Under the pieces are notes generated by a model. That model worked only from the letters and a program-made list of their open reading frames with translations, made no database searches and had not been told where the DNA came from. Both the position numbers and the translations under genes were made by a program. Shown here piece after piece: positions 46,855 through 58,958 of a stretch of 64,000 nucleotides of DNA. The stretch is from Pseudovirgaria hyperparasitica. Its lineage: Eukaryota; Ascomycota; Dothideomycetes; Acrospermales; Acrospermaceae. The stretch lies in the NCBI RefSeq assembly GCF_010093815.1, contig NW_022985553.1, positions 623,511 to 687,510 on the forward strand, read 5' to 3'. How positions within the stretch are numbered: the stretch's first letter is position 1; every line of letters begins with the position of its first letter.

Positions 46855-48253
46855 TCACACCCCCTCCCCATTCTCCTTACCCGCCTCACCCACAACCCCT
46901 TTCCCCTCCCCCACCACCTTTCCCCCCGCCCCCTTCCCCCTCCCAATCGTCCCCATCGGCGCCCTCGCAAAGTTGATCCCAAACTCCTGCCCTCGCCCCT
47001 CGCGCCTCAGCGCCAGCCCCGACGCCGCCAATCCAGCCGCGCCCGCTCCTCTGCCCCGCCGAGCCGGCGTCTCGGGCCACGGCGTCGCGCAAAGTCCCAT
47101 GTGGGACAGACGACTGCTCATGCGGTCGACGGGGGAGCACGAGCGGGAGACGCGCTGGGCAGACGCATACTCATACACCTCATTGCCGTCGTCCGCCTCG
47201 TCTTGGGCCTCCGTGGAGGGGGCAGAGGAGGAAGACGGCAGCGCGCCCGCCTCAGCAGTAGCAAGCCAATTACCGAGAACAAGATTAACCGTCGCGATGC
47301 TGAGCGCGTCCAGCTTGACGGTGCGCGACATGCTGAGGTGGAGGATGTACCTGCGCTCGACGCAGACGGGGGCGTTGATCTTGACGTAGCTCTGCAGGTA
47401 CATGTTGTTCGACTCCTTTTCCGTGCTGAGCGTCGGCATGCCCTCGCTGTTCTCCTGCTGCGCGTCCTGGCCGGAGTTGAGGATGTAGAGGAGGCGGCGG
47501 CGCATGCTGACGCCGGGCCGGTAGCATTCCGACATTTTCTTGCCGGCGAGGGTGGTGATGAGGAGGACGGAGGCGATTTCGGTGCGTTTGTCGTAGGAGA
47601 GGATCAGGATTGGGTGGGCTGGTGAGTGGGGAGGGGTGTTAGCTTTCGTTCTTGGAAGGTTTGGGGGGAGGGGGGGACGGTGTTGACTCCTTTTTTCGGC
47701 TGGATGTGTGTGGGTTGAGGGGAGGGAAAAGGGGAGGATTGTTTTACGTACCCCACCAGCCGTCGTCGACTTGCTTGTTTGCGATGGAGTCTCGCGGTAT
47801 CTTCTCCGGCGTGTGGAAGATGCATCCGGGCTTGACCATGAATGAGGCGACTGGCACGTTCTTCCGCTCATGGGTACGCTCCTTTCTGTCCCAGTACGAT
47901 CCATACGACTTCGAAATAGGCGGTGGGTGGAGCTCGTTATACATCGGCATGTTCGCAGACTCCTCGGACAACTCTGTCACTCTTGGACTCTGGGGCGGCT
48001 CGTGTGCCTTGTCGGACTCTCTGAGCCACGGGTTGCTTTGTGTGTCCTTGTCACGGTAGGGCTGTAGCTTCTTCTTCAACCTTGCTGTTACGCCTGGGGG
48101 TGGTTCTATGGACGGCTTTCGCGACAGGAACCTGGGCTTACTATCCGACGCCTGTGTTTCCTCTCTGCCGGACAGAGCCCTCGACTCGTGGGAAGCAGCT
48201 TGTCCTTCCTTGAATCTTCGCTCTCCGCTTGGAAATGTGTCCCAGGGTGACAT
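46855..48253 (-). CDS. unknown fungal protein with PemK/SH3-barrel-like segment
   Basis: Two exons (48253-47752, 47618-46855; 133-bp intron with GCTAAC branch site) encode 421 residues. The first 110 residues are charged and Ser/Pro-rich. The conserved-looking core begins FMVKPGCIFHTPEKIPRDS and reads across the splice as DDGWWAHPILILSYDKRT, EIASVLLITTLAGKKM. It continues with RRRLLYILNSGQ, NNMYLQSYVKINAPVCVERR and LDALSIATVNLVLGN. The tail is Gly/Ala/Ser-rich, low-complexity. I do not recognise the family with certainty. The pattern PG-x-hydrophobic, HP-hydrophobic, then LITT resembles small beta-barrel proteins of the PemK/SH3-like type, as fungal relatives sometimes do, but that is pattern reading only. 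It shares this pattern with the gene at 49953-50585. I assign no function. Confidence 0.72.
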
Positions 48254-49952
48254 GGAAATCGGACGTGTGAGTGCGGCGTGGGATGATGACTATACTCGAT
48301 GACGGTACTGTTCAAGTCGGTGTCTGATCTCTCGATCTGATATGTCGAGCTGTGATTGTCCGTACCTTGACACAAGCTCTCTCTCCTCTTCCTCGAGATA
48401 CAAGGTCTGTTCTCAAACCGTCTGACCAGTATGCTAATAAAGCTGTGCGATGATCAAATGTCCAAAAAGAAGCATATATCTCTCGAAGCCGTTGACAGCT
48501 TGGTGTGCGAAAATACACTGCCGATTACAGGGCATATGCGCAGTCATATAAGTATTATACTTTGCGGACAAGCTAGCAGAGTCGGATGTCATCAAGAGAG
48601 AGTCGGACTTTGAGATCGGAGAACTGATCGAGAAACCTTTGAATCGACAAATGGCTTCTGTCTGTCTTATAGATATATGACAATCCCGAACTTTTGTTTC
48701 TTCCTGGTAGTGTTCTCGACACGTGAAGATGTATTGTGAGATGGTGACGTATCGATGCCCGTGGGCCCCTGAGCAACGGCTGTTGATAGAATTCTGGATT
48801 AGAGATGTCAGTTATGGGAGGGCTTGGGGGTGAAGAGACTTAGCGTCATGCGATCTACTCTTGTATGGATATCTCTAGGCGGTTGGTCTGATGGATTGCT
48901 AATGATGAGTGTTGCCACAACGACAGACCAGGATCGAGGCACCTGGAGTCGAGTCGAGGTCAGACTGAAGATGTAGGTGGGCTCTGACAACTGTCGTGTT
49001 TCGAAGAGGAAGAACACGTCGAGCGCGTCACTGAGATTTTATAACTGTGGGCTACATTGACCGGTCCAATCAGGCGCAAGTGTTTCGCACACAGGGTGTA
49101 TTCACCTGACAGCTGGAGCGCTGCGGAACAGCCAATCAGGTCCAAGTCACTGTTAAGGATAAACGAAGTTGTGGGCATAAATTTGTGAATTGACCAAGTG
49201 AACAAGAGCGCAAAGTACAATTGCATAAAGTACGCACTAACAAAGCATGTGCCAAAAAAAACCCATTTACATCATACATGAATGTGAAGACTCTCGTCTC
49301 ACAGCTTTATCACCGCCGGATCTACTCTCCATCACCAAAGAGAACCACCGAAAGTCCAGCTCCATCCGCCGGTAATACACCCCATCACCAAAGAGTATCA
49401 CCGAATGTGAAGACGCCCGTCTCACAGCTATGTCACCGCCGGGTATACAACCCATCACCAAAGAGGACCACCAAAAGTCCTGCCCACTATGCCAGAAATG
49501 TGAAGAGTGTCCACTGCAATTGGTGTGCCTGCCGATCAGAAAGCTGGGTTTCTGGCGGCCGCAAGAGAGCAAGTTTCGATAGTCCTGGGCTAACCCATAG
49601 ACATTGCTTGTCTCAGCGAGTAGTGCCGTAGAAACCACTGCCTAAAACTCAGAACACGAGGAGCCCGCCGGCCAGAATACGTTTTCATTGCGGTGGAAAG
49701 ATAGCAAACTTATGGCAGTCTTGGGAAGAACCCACAGACGTTGTTTACATCAGCCGGAGAACCGTAAGAGACGTTTCCTGGTGCCTCAAATATGAGGTCG
49801 TCAACGGCGCCGAACCCTGAACTGGTACAATGGCTGAGCCGGATACGACAGCTTGGCATGGATATAACTGTAAGAAGCTGTGCCCGATACGCTACAGATT
49901 GCTCCTCTGACGAGAAGCAATCTGAGATTGTTGCGTTGGCCGACAAGTTCAT
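48254..49952. other. intergenic region with degenerate tandem repeats
   Basis: 1.7 kb between the two unknown genes. The first kilobase shows nothing. From 49283 a degenerate tandem array occupies the rest (listed separately). A 63-codon plus-strand frame at 49792-49980 and an 80-codon minus-strand frame at 49710-49952 both look protein-like, cannot both be real, and are not called. Confidence 0.45.
49283..49765 (+). repeat. degenerate tandem repeat array, about 120-bp period
   Basis: The segment 49283-49357 recurs at 49406-49480 with about 85% identity by eye, an offset of 123 bp (41 codons). A further pair, near 49545-49620 and 49665-49755, is similar at about two thirds. A 14-bp core (CCATCACCAAAGAG) occurs at 49329, 49382 and 49452. 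In one plus frame the first two copies read VKTLVSQLYHRRIYSPSPKR and VKTPVSQLCHRRVYNPSPKR. Both strands are open, so coding is undecided. Confidence 0.7.
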
Positions 49953-50585
49953 TCAGTGCATCGATGGGCATCTAGCCTGAAGTGCCTTCCGTGCAGTCTC
50001 ATACATCTCGACACCCTCAGGGAGGAGCCTGACCATCTTGTTGCCGGCACGAAGATGGCCGCCCAACTCCTGCTCCTCAACCTGGTAGGCATGCTTGAGA
50101 TCGACGTATGAGACCTTGCTCAATTCACCGAAATTGCCGTCCATCCTGATGGGCAGAGGGACAGTGCCGTTGTGGCTCGGCCTGCACCCGTTTTCGACCA
50201 TCAGGAAGTCCGAATACTGGGACGACCTTGGGCCCAAGCCCCGGAACGACGTGACTGGTGCGAACTCGACGATACCGGAGTTGCAGCAGTAATCTGTCAC
50301 GACGCCCGGGTGCTCCAGGGCTCCCAGATTGCGCTCGCAGAGCAGTCTCTGATAGAGCAGACTGCTGGATGGGAGCGAGGGCACCCAGATGAAGTCTCCC
50401 TTCTGGTATCCAGTACCAGGAGGGGACTTTGGTAGTGATGGTGATGGTGATGGTGATGGCGATGGTGATGGTGATGGTGATGGAGATGGTGGTGCTGATA
50501 GACAGAGGGCCGAATCCCTTTTAAGCCCGGCGTTGGGGCATGGCTGACGTCGCTGAGGTGGGACGTACTTGCCGGGAGACGACAT
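49953..50585 (-). CDS. unknown fungal protein with SPSP repeat and barrel-like core
   Basis: A single-exon gene for 210 residues, starting at ATG 50583-50585 (MSSPGKYVPPQRRQ). Residues of about 30-55 are a Ser-Pro dipeptide repeat coded by a GATGGT-type microsatellite (about 50436-50490 on the plus strand). The core then reads TGYQKGDFIWVPSLPSSSLL, ALEHPGVVTDYCCNSGIVEF and APVTSFRGLG, followed by SQYSDFLMVENG and a helical end. The sequence GD-x-W-x-P, HP-hydrophobic, hydrophobic-TSF again suggests a small beta-barrel of PemK/SH3 type, similar to the neighbour at 46855-48253, but identity is low and the call is only a pattern. An ATG 27 nt upstream would add nine residues. Function unknown to me. 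Repeats flank it on both sides. Confidence 0.72.
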   Translation of the reverse strand: MSSPGKYVPPQRRQPCPNAGLKRDSALCLSAPPSPSPSPSPSPSPSPSPSLPKSPPGTGYQKGDFIWVPSLPSSSLLYQRLLCERNLGALEHPGVVTDYCCNSGIVEFAPVTSFRGLGPRSSQYSDFLMVENGCRPSHNGTVPLPIRMDGNFGELSKVSYVDLKHAYQVEEQELGGHLRAGNKMVRLLPEGVEMYETARKALQARCPSMH

Positions 50586-52245
50586 CTCTACTCGATCAAC
50601 ACATCTAAACACAGTCAGGATGCCGTAACTGGGCGGTGGGAGCCAGCTTCATTTCACGATGATGCAGGCGAGGAAGACTCACGATAAGCCCCGATGGCTA
50701 TCAGGGATTTGGTTGTTATACAAGACTCCAATGGTTGATGATAGTGTTGTATGAGCAGCTTTGCTTGTTTCGGTGTGTATGAAAAGATGAGATGGTTTGA
50801 TGGGAAGAAGCAGGATACAAGACGGAATAGCTGGCATTTATAACAAGGTGGGCAGCCGGATGTGACTGCTCTCATGTTCAGAGCGCAGTTTCCTGCTCGA
50901 ACATTGAGGCATTTGCTCTCCTGTTCAGAGCGCAGTTTACTCTCTCGAGCATTGGGTGGGTCTTCAGAAAGCCCATCGCTACCAGGCAAATGGGGGCAGG
51001 CGCCCTGATGTTCAGAGCGCCATAGTTCAGTCTTCAAGAAGTCCATGCCTACCACACAAAAGCGTTGCAAACTACTAAGGAACCCCCCCAGATCAGGGCG
51101 CAACAACTCTGAAGATTAGCTGTTTGCCGTTAATCAACATCTGAACGGGCACGACAACCAGCAGAGAACTGTCGTATCCGTCATGCGCCGAAGTCAGTCT
51201 CTAATGAATGAGAGTCATCGATATGTTCGGCAGCGTTCGCATCCCTGACCCCTGACTACTACCCCAGATTTCAGACCCGACATGCGGGCCCATCCGGTCT
51301 ACTACGCTTAGCAGCTCAGGGACCAACCAACCAATTATGCAGGGTCACCTTTCTTGCTTCTACCTTGTGCATCGATCGAATTCTATAAGAGAGACATGGA
51401 ATCAAATACTATGACATAGCGAGCAGATCAACCACTATGCGATCGGGTGTGTTATGATCCAGCGAGGCTATTTTGATATAAAACCCAACATATCCAAAAT
51501 CTTACCTAGCGTCACCAGAATGACGGATCTGCATTAGCAATCTCATAGTCAGCAGTTTTCGAGCGTGTAGAAAACAACTGGAATGGGCATGGTTACGTGA
51601 CTGACTGTGGTGACAGGAATTTCTTGGTCCCGGCCACATCCGGAGAACCAACATTCCCGCATTCAGGACACACTTTCTCCCACTGCTCGTCACATTCACG
51701 ATGGAAAATAGCAAAAGGAAAGGGGTAGGGTCCCGCAGAGACTGGCTTCCTTACTAGGGAACGATCATGTAATTAGGTTGGTAGCTGGCGCATCTGCACA
51801 GAGCCTATGCAACACGCAGCGTCCGAGAGTGCGCAACCTAGCACAAGGAAACGGAAATTATCAACACCTAGAATATGATCCACAGCTATCTTAGTCGTAA
51901 AACAATACTTCTACAGCTCGAGTATACAAGTCAACTGTTGGATGATCGTTCCCGTGAATCTACAAACCGCAAGTTCTACACTGTGTTTACTTCTGTAATG
52001 ATCGATCCCCCAATCCTGTTCCGTGCTACTTCCCTCGTTGCAATACTTGATATATACCGCATATCTGGAAGTAGATCTATCAGGGAGATATCGGCCAGGT
52101 ACTCTCTGCCATGACTACAATTGACATGCGGATTGCAATTGCTTTGAAAGACAACCTACAAGCTCCAGAGCAAGCCTGATGACTTTACTCAAGAACAAGG
52201 ACATGTCAATTCCTAGTCCGCCCCCACAGGCATCTCTGCATCCTT
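50586..52245. other. intergenic region with upstream imperfect repeats
   Basis: Holds the promoter of the SPSP-repeat gene and the 3' UTR of the O-methyltransferase gene. The motif TGTTCAGAGCGC recurs at 50875, 50922 and 51009, listed separately. No gene seen from 51110 to 52245. Confidence 0.45.
50875..51060 (+). repeat. imperfect interleaved repeats upstream of SPSP-repeat gene
   Basis: TGTTCAGAGCGC occurs at 50875, 50922 and 51009. The first two copies extend over about 36 bp with roughly 80% identity by eye. A second repeated block beginning TCTTCA lies at 50961 and 51031. The array is 290-475 bp upstream of the start at 50585. Confidence 0.7.
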
Positions 52246-53024
52246 CTAACGCTCCGTCGTGTTCGGCATATACACGCTGAACTCCATCCCGCCATGATAC
52301 GGCAATGTCACACTCTCAAACGGACCCTCGGGACCTCTCAAGAACCCCAGCAAATCCGAATACCCCTCTGCCGCATGGACGACATTATCCGTCACAACAA
52401 CCGCGCCATAGTTCAGCTGCGGCAGCAGCAGCTCGAGCGCAGGCATAGCAAGATACGGCCAGACTAGCAGACCCGTCAACCCTCCCACCCAGTCACCCAC
52501 CAGGAAAACTCACTATCAAGAAGCACAAAATCCACGTTTCCAATCCCGTCCCTCAGCGTCTCCTGCAAGTCGCCGACTCTCAGGTCAATCACGTCGTCCA
52601 CGCCCGCGGCTTTCCAGTTCCGGCGTGCGGCTTCGGCTTTGCTGCTTTCTTTCTCTGTCGCTATGACTTTTGGGCGCACGGGATGCACCGGCTTGGCGTG
52701 TCCGCATTCGATGGCGGCGAGCGCGAGATAGATTGTGCTTACGCCGAAGGAGGTTCCGACTTCGACGATCCGACGGGCCCCGCGGGCGAGGATGAGGTTG
52801 TAGATGGCGAGGGCTTTGTCGTTGTCTATAGCGACGAGTTTGTCACGCATGGACGCATCTACGGTTTCGATGGCGGATGGGGTGTGGAGCGTGGATGTGT
52901 CGCGGGCTAACGTGAATGCGTCTGCGTCGAAGTTGGCTTCCTGGGCTGTTGAGGCGGCGTGGAGATTATCTAGTAAGTCGCGGACCGTCGGGGAGAAGGA
53001 CTTTGGGTACTTCAGTCGAGACAT
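52246..53024 (-). CDS. O-methyltransferase (class I, SAM-dependent)
   Basis: Two exons (53024-52514, 52463-52246; 50-bp intron) encode 242 residues. Motif I is clear in RRIVEVGTSFGVSTIYLALA (about residues 82-101), the VE-x-GTS-x-G-x-S-T form of the small catechol/caffeoyl-CoA type. VIATEKE is the acidic ribose-binding residue region, and DFVLLDIWPYLAMPALELL, read across the intron, gives the metal-site Asp region with the conserved Trp. GAVVVTDNV and ESVTLPYHGGMEFSVY follow. The length fits the family. The substrate is unknown. It is head-to-head with an FAD monooxygenase, which suggests shared control and possibly a joint pathway on an aromatic compound. Confidence 0.86.
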
Positions 53025-53588
53025 TGTTTTAGACTGCAGCTTGTAGTCGGCGTAGATCTAGAAACTGTTGGCCGTTTAAGTATTTACGGTTTGTACGGCG
53101 GCTGGTGGCTTGTTGGCCGATTCCGCTCACGTGTACCGCAGATCCGGATCCGGCACGTTCGGCGCGTCCCCCCTGTTCATCTTCACTACCGTCTATTTAT
53201 TGCACCAGATGCGTTTCTTTTTCCAATTCATCTGGAGCACATTGATCCTCCATCCTCCATCCGACGTCATTCAGGAACACGAAGCCAGCCAGACCAAAGC
53301 GCTCAGTCATCCTCGGAATCGTCGCTCTTCGGGTTTTGACGATCTCACTTCACCCAGCCGCTTTACCGCATTAGGCTGGACGGCGCGAGCCAGTGATTGG
53401 CCAAGAATGCAACACCACAACCTCTGCTGAATCATGGCCCGAGCCCGAGCCGAGTCTTTAATCAGCATGGGCGATGATAACGCGGAATATGATCGCAAAA
53501 ACACTGCTATGAAGATGTCTGCGCTTGTCGAGCAGAAACCCTCCCGTCTCAAATCACACCATATACCCCGAGAACTATCATATACACA
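53025..53588. promoter_or_regulatory. divergent promoter, O-methyltransferase / FAD monooxygenase
   Basis: 564 bp between two divergent start codons. Short frames inside have no family resemblance. The arrangement allows bidirectional control, but no specific site is claimed. Confidence 0.55.
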
Positions 53589-54948
53589 ATGCCAACCTTC
53601 ACAATCATCATCGTCGGCGCAGGACTCGCAGGACTCTGTAGCGCGATCGGACTGCTCAAACAGGGCCACAAAGTCATCATTCTCGAACGTGCTCACAAGC
53701 TCTCACCAGCAGGAGCCGGCATTCATGTCCCGCCCAACGCCACTCTGGTGCTCGAACGATGGGGCATCCTGGAGAGATTCCGGCACGTAGCCATTGTGCC
53801 AGCCAGCTTCACGTTCAGGCGGTACGACGACGGACGATTGCTCGGCAGGACGGCGCCGGAGGGAAGCGAGACCGCCTCGAGAACACCGTAGGAGACTCTC
53901 CTTGAACGCAACACCGCAGTCGACCATGCTAACCAGCACAGATACTGGTCCATGAAGCGCGCAGACTACCAGTCAATCCTCCACGACATAGCCACCGAGC
54001 TGGGCTGCGACCTCCGCCTCAATCAACACATCGTCTCCGTCAACGAAGACGAGCCCTCCGTCACGACATCCACCGGAGAACTCATCAAAGGCGACCTCAT
54101 CATCGCCACAGACGGTAACATACATACATACCCCTTCCCTCCCTACACCACCCCCTACTAACATTCCCAGGCATGAAATCCCACCTCCGCACCCTCATCC
54201 TCCCAAACAACAACACATCCCCAACCACCCACCCGCAAACCACCTACCGCGCCTGGGCCCCTATATCCACCCTAACCACCAACCCCNNNNNNNNNNNNNN
54301 NNNNNNNNNNNNNNNNNNNNNNNNNNCCACATAATCACCTACCCCACCGCAAACAACACCATCCTCTCCATCAACGCCACATACCCCTCCTCCGAAACCC
54401 CCCCAACCACCACAGATATCACCCCCCCCTTCTCAACCTTCCACCCCACAATAAAAACCCTCCTCACCCACGCCCGCGACCCGCAATCCCACCCCCTCGC
54501 CCAAATCCCCCCTCTCCCGCGCTGGACCTCCGCATCCGGCAAAATCGTCCTCGCGGGTGATGCCGCGCACGGCATGCTCCAGTTTCTCGCCCAGGGGGCG
54601 GCCATGGCGACGGAGGATGCGGCGGCGCTGGCGGAGTGTGTGGGGCGTGTTCGAGAGGCGGGGGAGTTGCCGGCTGCGATGCGGGTGTATGAGGTGGCGC
54701 GGAAGGGGAGGTGTGAGCGGGTGCAGGCTGCTGCTAGGAGGAGTGGGGAGTGGGTTATGATGGGGGATGGGGTGGGGCAGGAGGTTAGGGATCGGGGGAT
54801 TGCGGGGGAGGAGGTGGGTGAGGTTGGGGGTGAGGGGGAGAATGGGGTTCTGGGTCCGTTGCTGGATAGGGGGTTTCGGGAGTGGTTGTATTGGCATGAT
54901 GTGTTTGGGTGTGTTAATGGGTTGCTTGATGGGCGGGTTGGGGGGTGA
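53589..54948 (+). CDS. FAD-dependent monooxygenase, salicylate hydroxylase-like (contains assembly gap)
   Basis: Three exons (53589-53887, 53942-54114, 54171-54948), introns of 54 and 56 bp. The Rossmann FAD motif is at the very start (IIIVGAGLAGLCSAIGL, ending IILER). The DG motif is GDLIIATDGMKSHLR, read across intron 2, and the GD motif is KIVLAGDAAHGMLQFLAQGA. These three in order define class A flavoprotein hydroxylases that use NAD(P)H and FAD on aromatic rings. The usual Pro after GDAAH is replaced (GMLQF). A 40-bp run of N at 54287-54326 cuts the substrate domain. The reading frames on the two sides agree only if the true gap length differs from 40 by one or two bases (modulo 3). Downstream coding is strongly GC-skewed. 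Divergent partner of the O-methyltransferase. Confidence 0.85.
54287..54326. other. assembly gap (40 N)
   Basis: A run of 40 N in a C-rich tract within the monooxygenase gene. The flanking frames are out of step by two bases, so the stated length is an estimate. Confidence 0.98.
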
Positions 54949-55157
54949 TGTCTGGGTCTGTGGGCTTGTGGGCTTGTTCAGGGGTTGTTGGAGGTGCGGG
55001 AAAGTTGGTGCGTAACGAGGCGGTATTCGGTGCTGGAGGAGCGTGTGTAGGTTGTGTAGATGTAACGAGTACCCGATGCGCAAGACTCCTATTATCATAA
55101 GTCATAGCTTCTATTCAGTATATAAACCCCAAAACGTACTCAACAAAAACCCCCAAC

Positions 55158-56743
<1,586 letters not shown>

Positions 56744-57724
56744 GATGAGGTGGTGTAGTGGTAGTGGAAGTGGTGGTAATAGTAGTAGTAGCAGTCAAGA
56801 GGTGAAGGAACAAAGAAGCCGACAAACGAGGAGGGAAACGGGCATGATATATGTCCCTCGGACGGTACCCATCAATCCAGATCCAGACCCTTCAACGTCA
56901 CTTTCGACAGGTCGAGACGAACCAACAAAACCTAGTAGGCTCTCTCTCTCATCCGCGGGGCATATCGGGTGGAGTTATAGCAGCGGACCGATGTAGGAGC
57001 ATCAACACGATCTGCTTCATGGCACTACTCTTCTGCTGGTGCACACACACTCGCAGCGGTATGCTAGAGATGAAGTGAATAGATAAGGGCAACAAACACA
57101 CATGATTGGCTGCTCACCCTTTTCGCGGAACCGAAGATGGATAATTGTAAAGCGTCATCGGGTGGGGAGAAGTAAGGCGATTTAGTCATCGACACCTCAG
57201 GCCGCGATGTTGTTGGAGTGGTTGGGAGTGCACGACAGCCCAACAAGCCAGTGGGTGATGATGATGGCTGGAATTGGTTTGCAGAAAGAAGGTCGGGTAT
57301 ATTTCAGTACAGGTCAGGTATATTTCAGCCGGCAAGAGTCTTGGTGGGTTCGTGTGGGGTTCAACAGCTTCAACACTGGAACTGGGCGGCGCCACCAATT
57401 GCTGCATAATTATCCATAATCCCACCCTGCATCTGGGTTGATGATACAGTATATATTCATTAATCACTAGATGGGATGCACAAACAGATGAGAATTGTGG
57501 CTTGGAAAAAGAACTGAAGAAGGATCAAGCACACGACTCGATCCACTACTTGACGCCCTGCTTCTGCGCACTAACTTGCCTACCGACCACCATCCCACGC
57601 TCTCTTCGTATCGTTGCTGACGTCCGGCATCGCTATCAGACTTTTCGCTGCTTATGTCCATCCTCTACGGAGGTATATAGTATATACTTCATTATTCAAT
57701 ACCACAACACCATTGACTCGTCCT
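56744..57724. other. intergenic region, GDH promoter and aldo-keto reductase 3' end
   Basis: Contains the GDH promoter with an AGATAA site (57081-57086) and a direct repeat at 57291-57328 listed separately. No gene seen. Confidence 0.5.
57291..57328 (+). repeat. 17-bp direct repeat, 21-bp period
   Basis: GGTCGGGTATATTTCAG at 57291 is repeated as GGTCAGGTATATTTCAG at 57312 with one change. The two-turn spacing is compatible with paired factor sites. It lies about 550 bp upstream of the GDH start. Confidence 0.75.
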
Positions 57725-58958
57725 TCACTCGGCGTCGGTGGGATCCCAGTCTGTTTCATCTCGTTAATTGCCATTTATCCCCACTCTCGTCGTCGTCGCC
57801 ACCACCTCACGCCCTGGCTCGACTTATCCCCGACTCACCTGTGACTAGGTATTCATCCAACCCGTCCAGGACTGCCATGTCCTCGTCCGTAATCTGGAAT
57901 CCTCCCACCTCACTATTCTCCATGATCCGCGCCTTCTTGACGCTCTTCGGAAGAGGCACGTAGCCGTGTTGCACGCTCCACCGGACGAGCAGTTGCGCAG
58001 GCGTGCATGCGTACTTTGACGAGAGCGACACTACCGTCGGATGCTTCATCCTCATTGCGCGCACGAGCGGCGCATATGCCTCCACCAGGATGTTGTTGTC
58101 CTGGCAGAACGACGCAATGTCTGATCTGTTGTTGAATGGGTGGATTTCAATCTGGTTGACGGCAGGCATGGTGCGTGGTTTGGCGGCCATCAACTCCTGA
58201 AGCTGGCGGGTTTGTGAGCGTTTGTGCTTGCGGGCAAAACCGCAGTGTACGCTTCAGGCCATCTCACATGCTTCACCCCGTAGTTGCTCACCCCTCCAAT
58301 CCGAATATCGCCCTCGTCCACGGCATCTTCGACTGCACGCCAGCTATCCAGCCTGGCCTTCCTGCCGCCATACGGACTGTGAAGCAGAAACAGGTCAATA
58401 TAGCCTAATCCGCAAGTCTTGACAGATTGCTTGATAGACCTGCGCACCGCTTCATACGAGGAATTAGAGGCCAGCTTCGACGTGAAATGTATATCTTCAC
58501 GCGTCAGGCCGTCCTTGTTGCCCTCGCTGGCCAAGAACTCGGTAATCGCTTGAGCTGCCTCGCGCTCGTTGTGGTACATCTGAGCCGAGTCGATTCTAGA
58601 AGACCAGGGGGGGTTGTCTCGTCAATGGTTACACCTCTCTGCGAGCACCACAGCTTGGCTCAAACCTACCCTCGATACCCCGCCTGTTCTGTCAGTCAGA
58701 AAGAGAGATACACACACGGACCACAATCTTTTTGCATGCATAATATAATAGCAAGAGTGACAGACCTCCAGAGCCCACCTGACAGCCCTCACCGTCTCAT
58801 TGCCTGACGTGAGATAGACGCCAAGCTGGATCTGAGGCATGCTCAGGCCATTTGACAACTCGGCCAGTCAGCCGGAAACTCTCCGTTCAAAAGGGAGTTC
58901 TTGCAGTGGCGAGGCTCACCGTGACACGACTAGCTAGCGAGATGGATTGCGCGGCCAT
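57725..58958 (-). CDS. aldo-keto reductase with a 14-nt microexon
   Basis: Six exons (58958-58920, 58858-58766, 58683-58670, 58595-58268, 58202-57839, 57750-57725) give 287 residues, a normal length for the family. The aldo-keto reductase tetrad is complete: Asp51 and Tyr56 ([12 protein letters not shown]), Lys89 (HFTSK) and His121 ([11 protein letters not shown]). Then come [20 protein letters not shown] and [14 protein letters not shown], the NADP-binding end, and the tail [15 protein letters not shown], read across the last intron. These NADPH-dependent enzymes reduce carbonyls in the cytosol; the substrate is not predictable. Exon 3 is only 14 nt, coding AGYRG across its splices, and is required for the family motif RG-x-D-S-A. 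The last exon is 26 nt. The start ATG gives a 13-residue first exon; it is supported by phase only. Confidence 0.88.

Noticed and set aside
46633-47625. 330-codon plus-strand frame antisense to the gene at 46855-48253
   Set aside because: Low-complexity Pro/Thr/Arg composition that mirrors the Gly/Ala-rich coding strand. The minus-strand gene has a proper ATG, intron and conserved-looking core.
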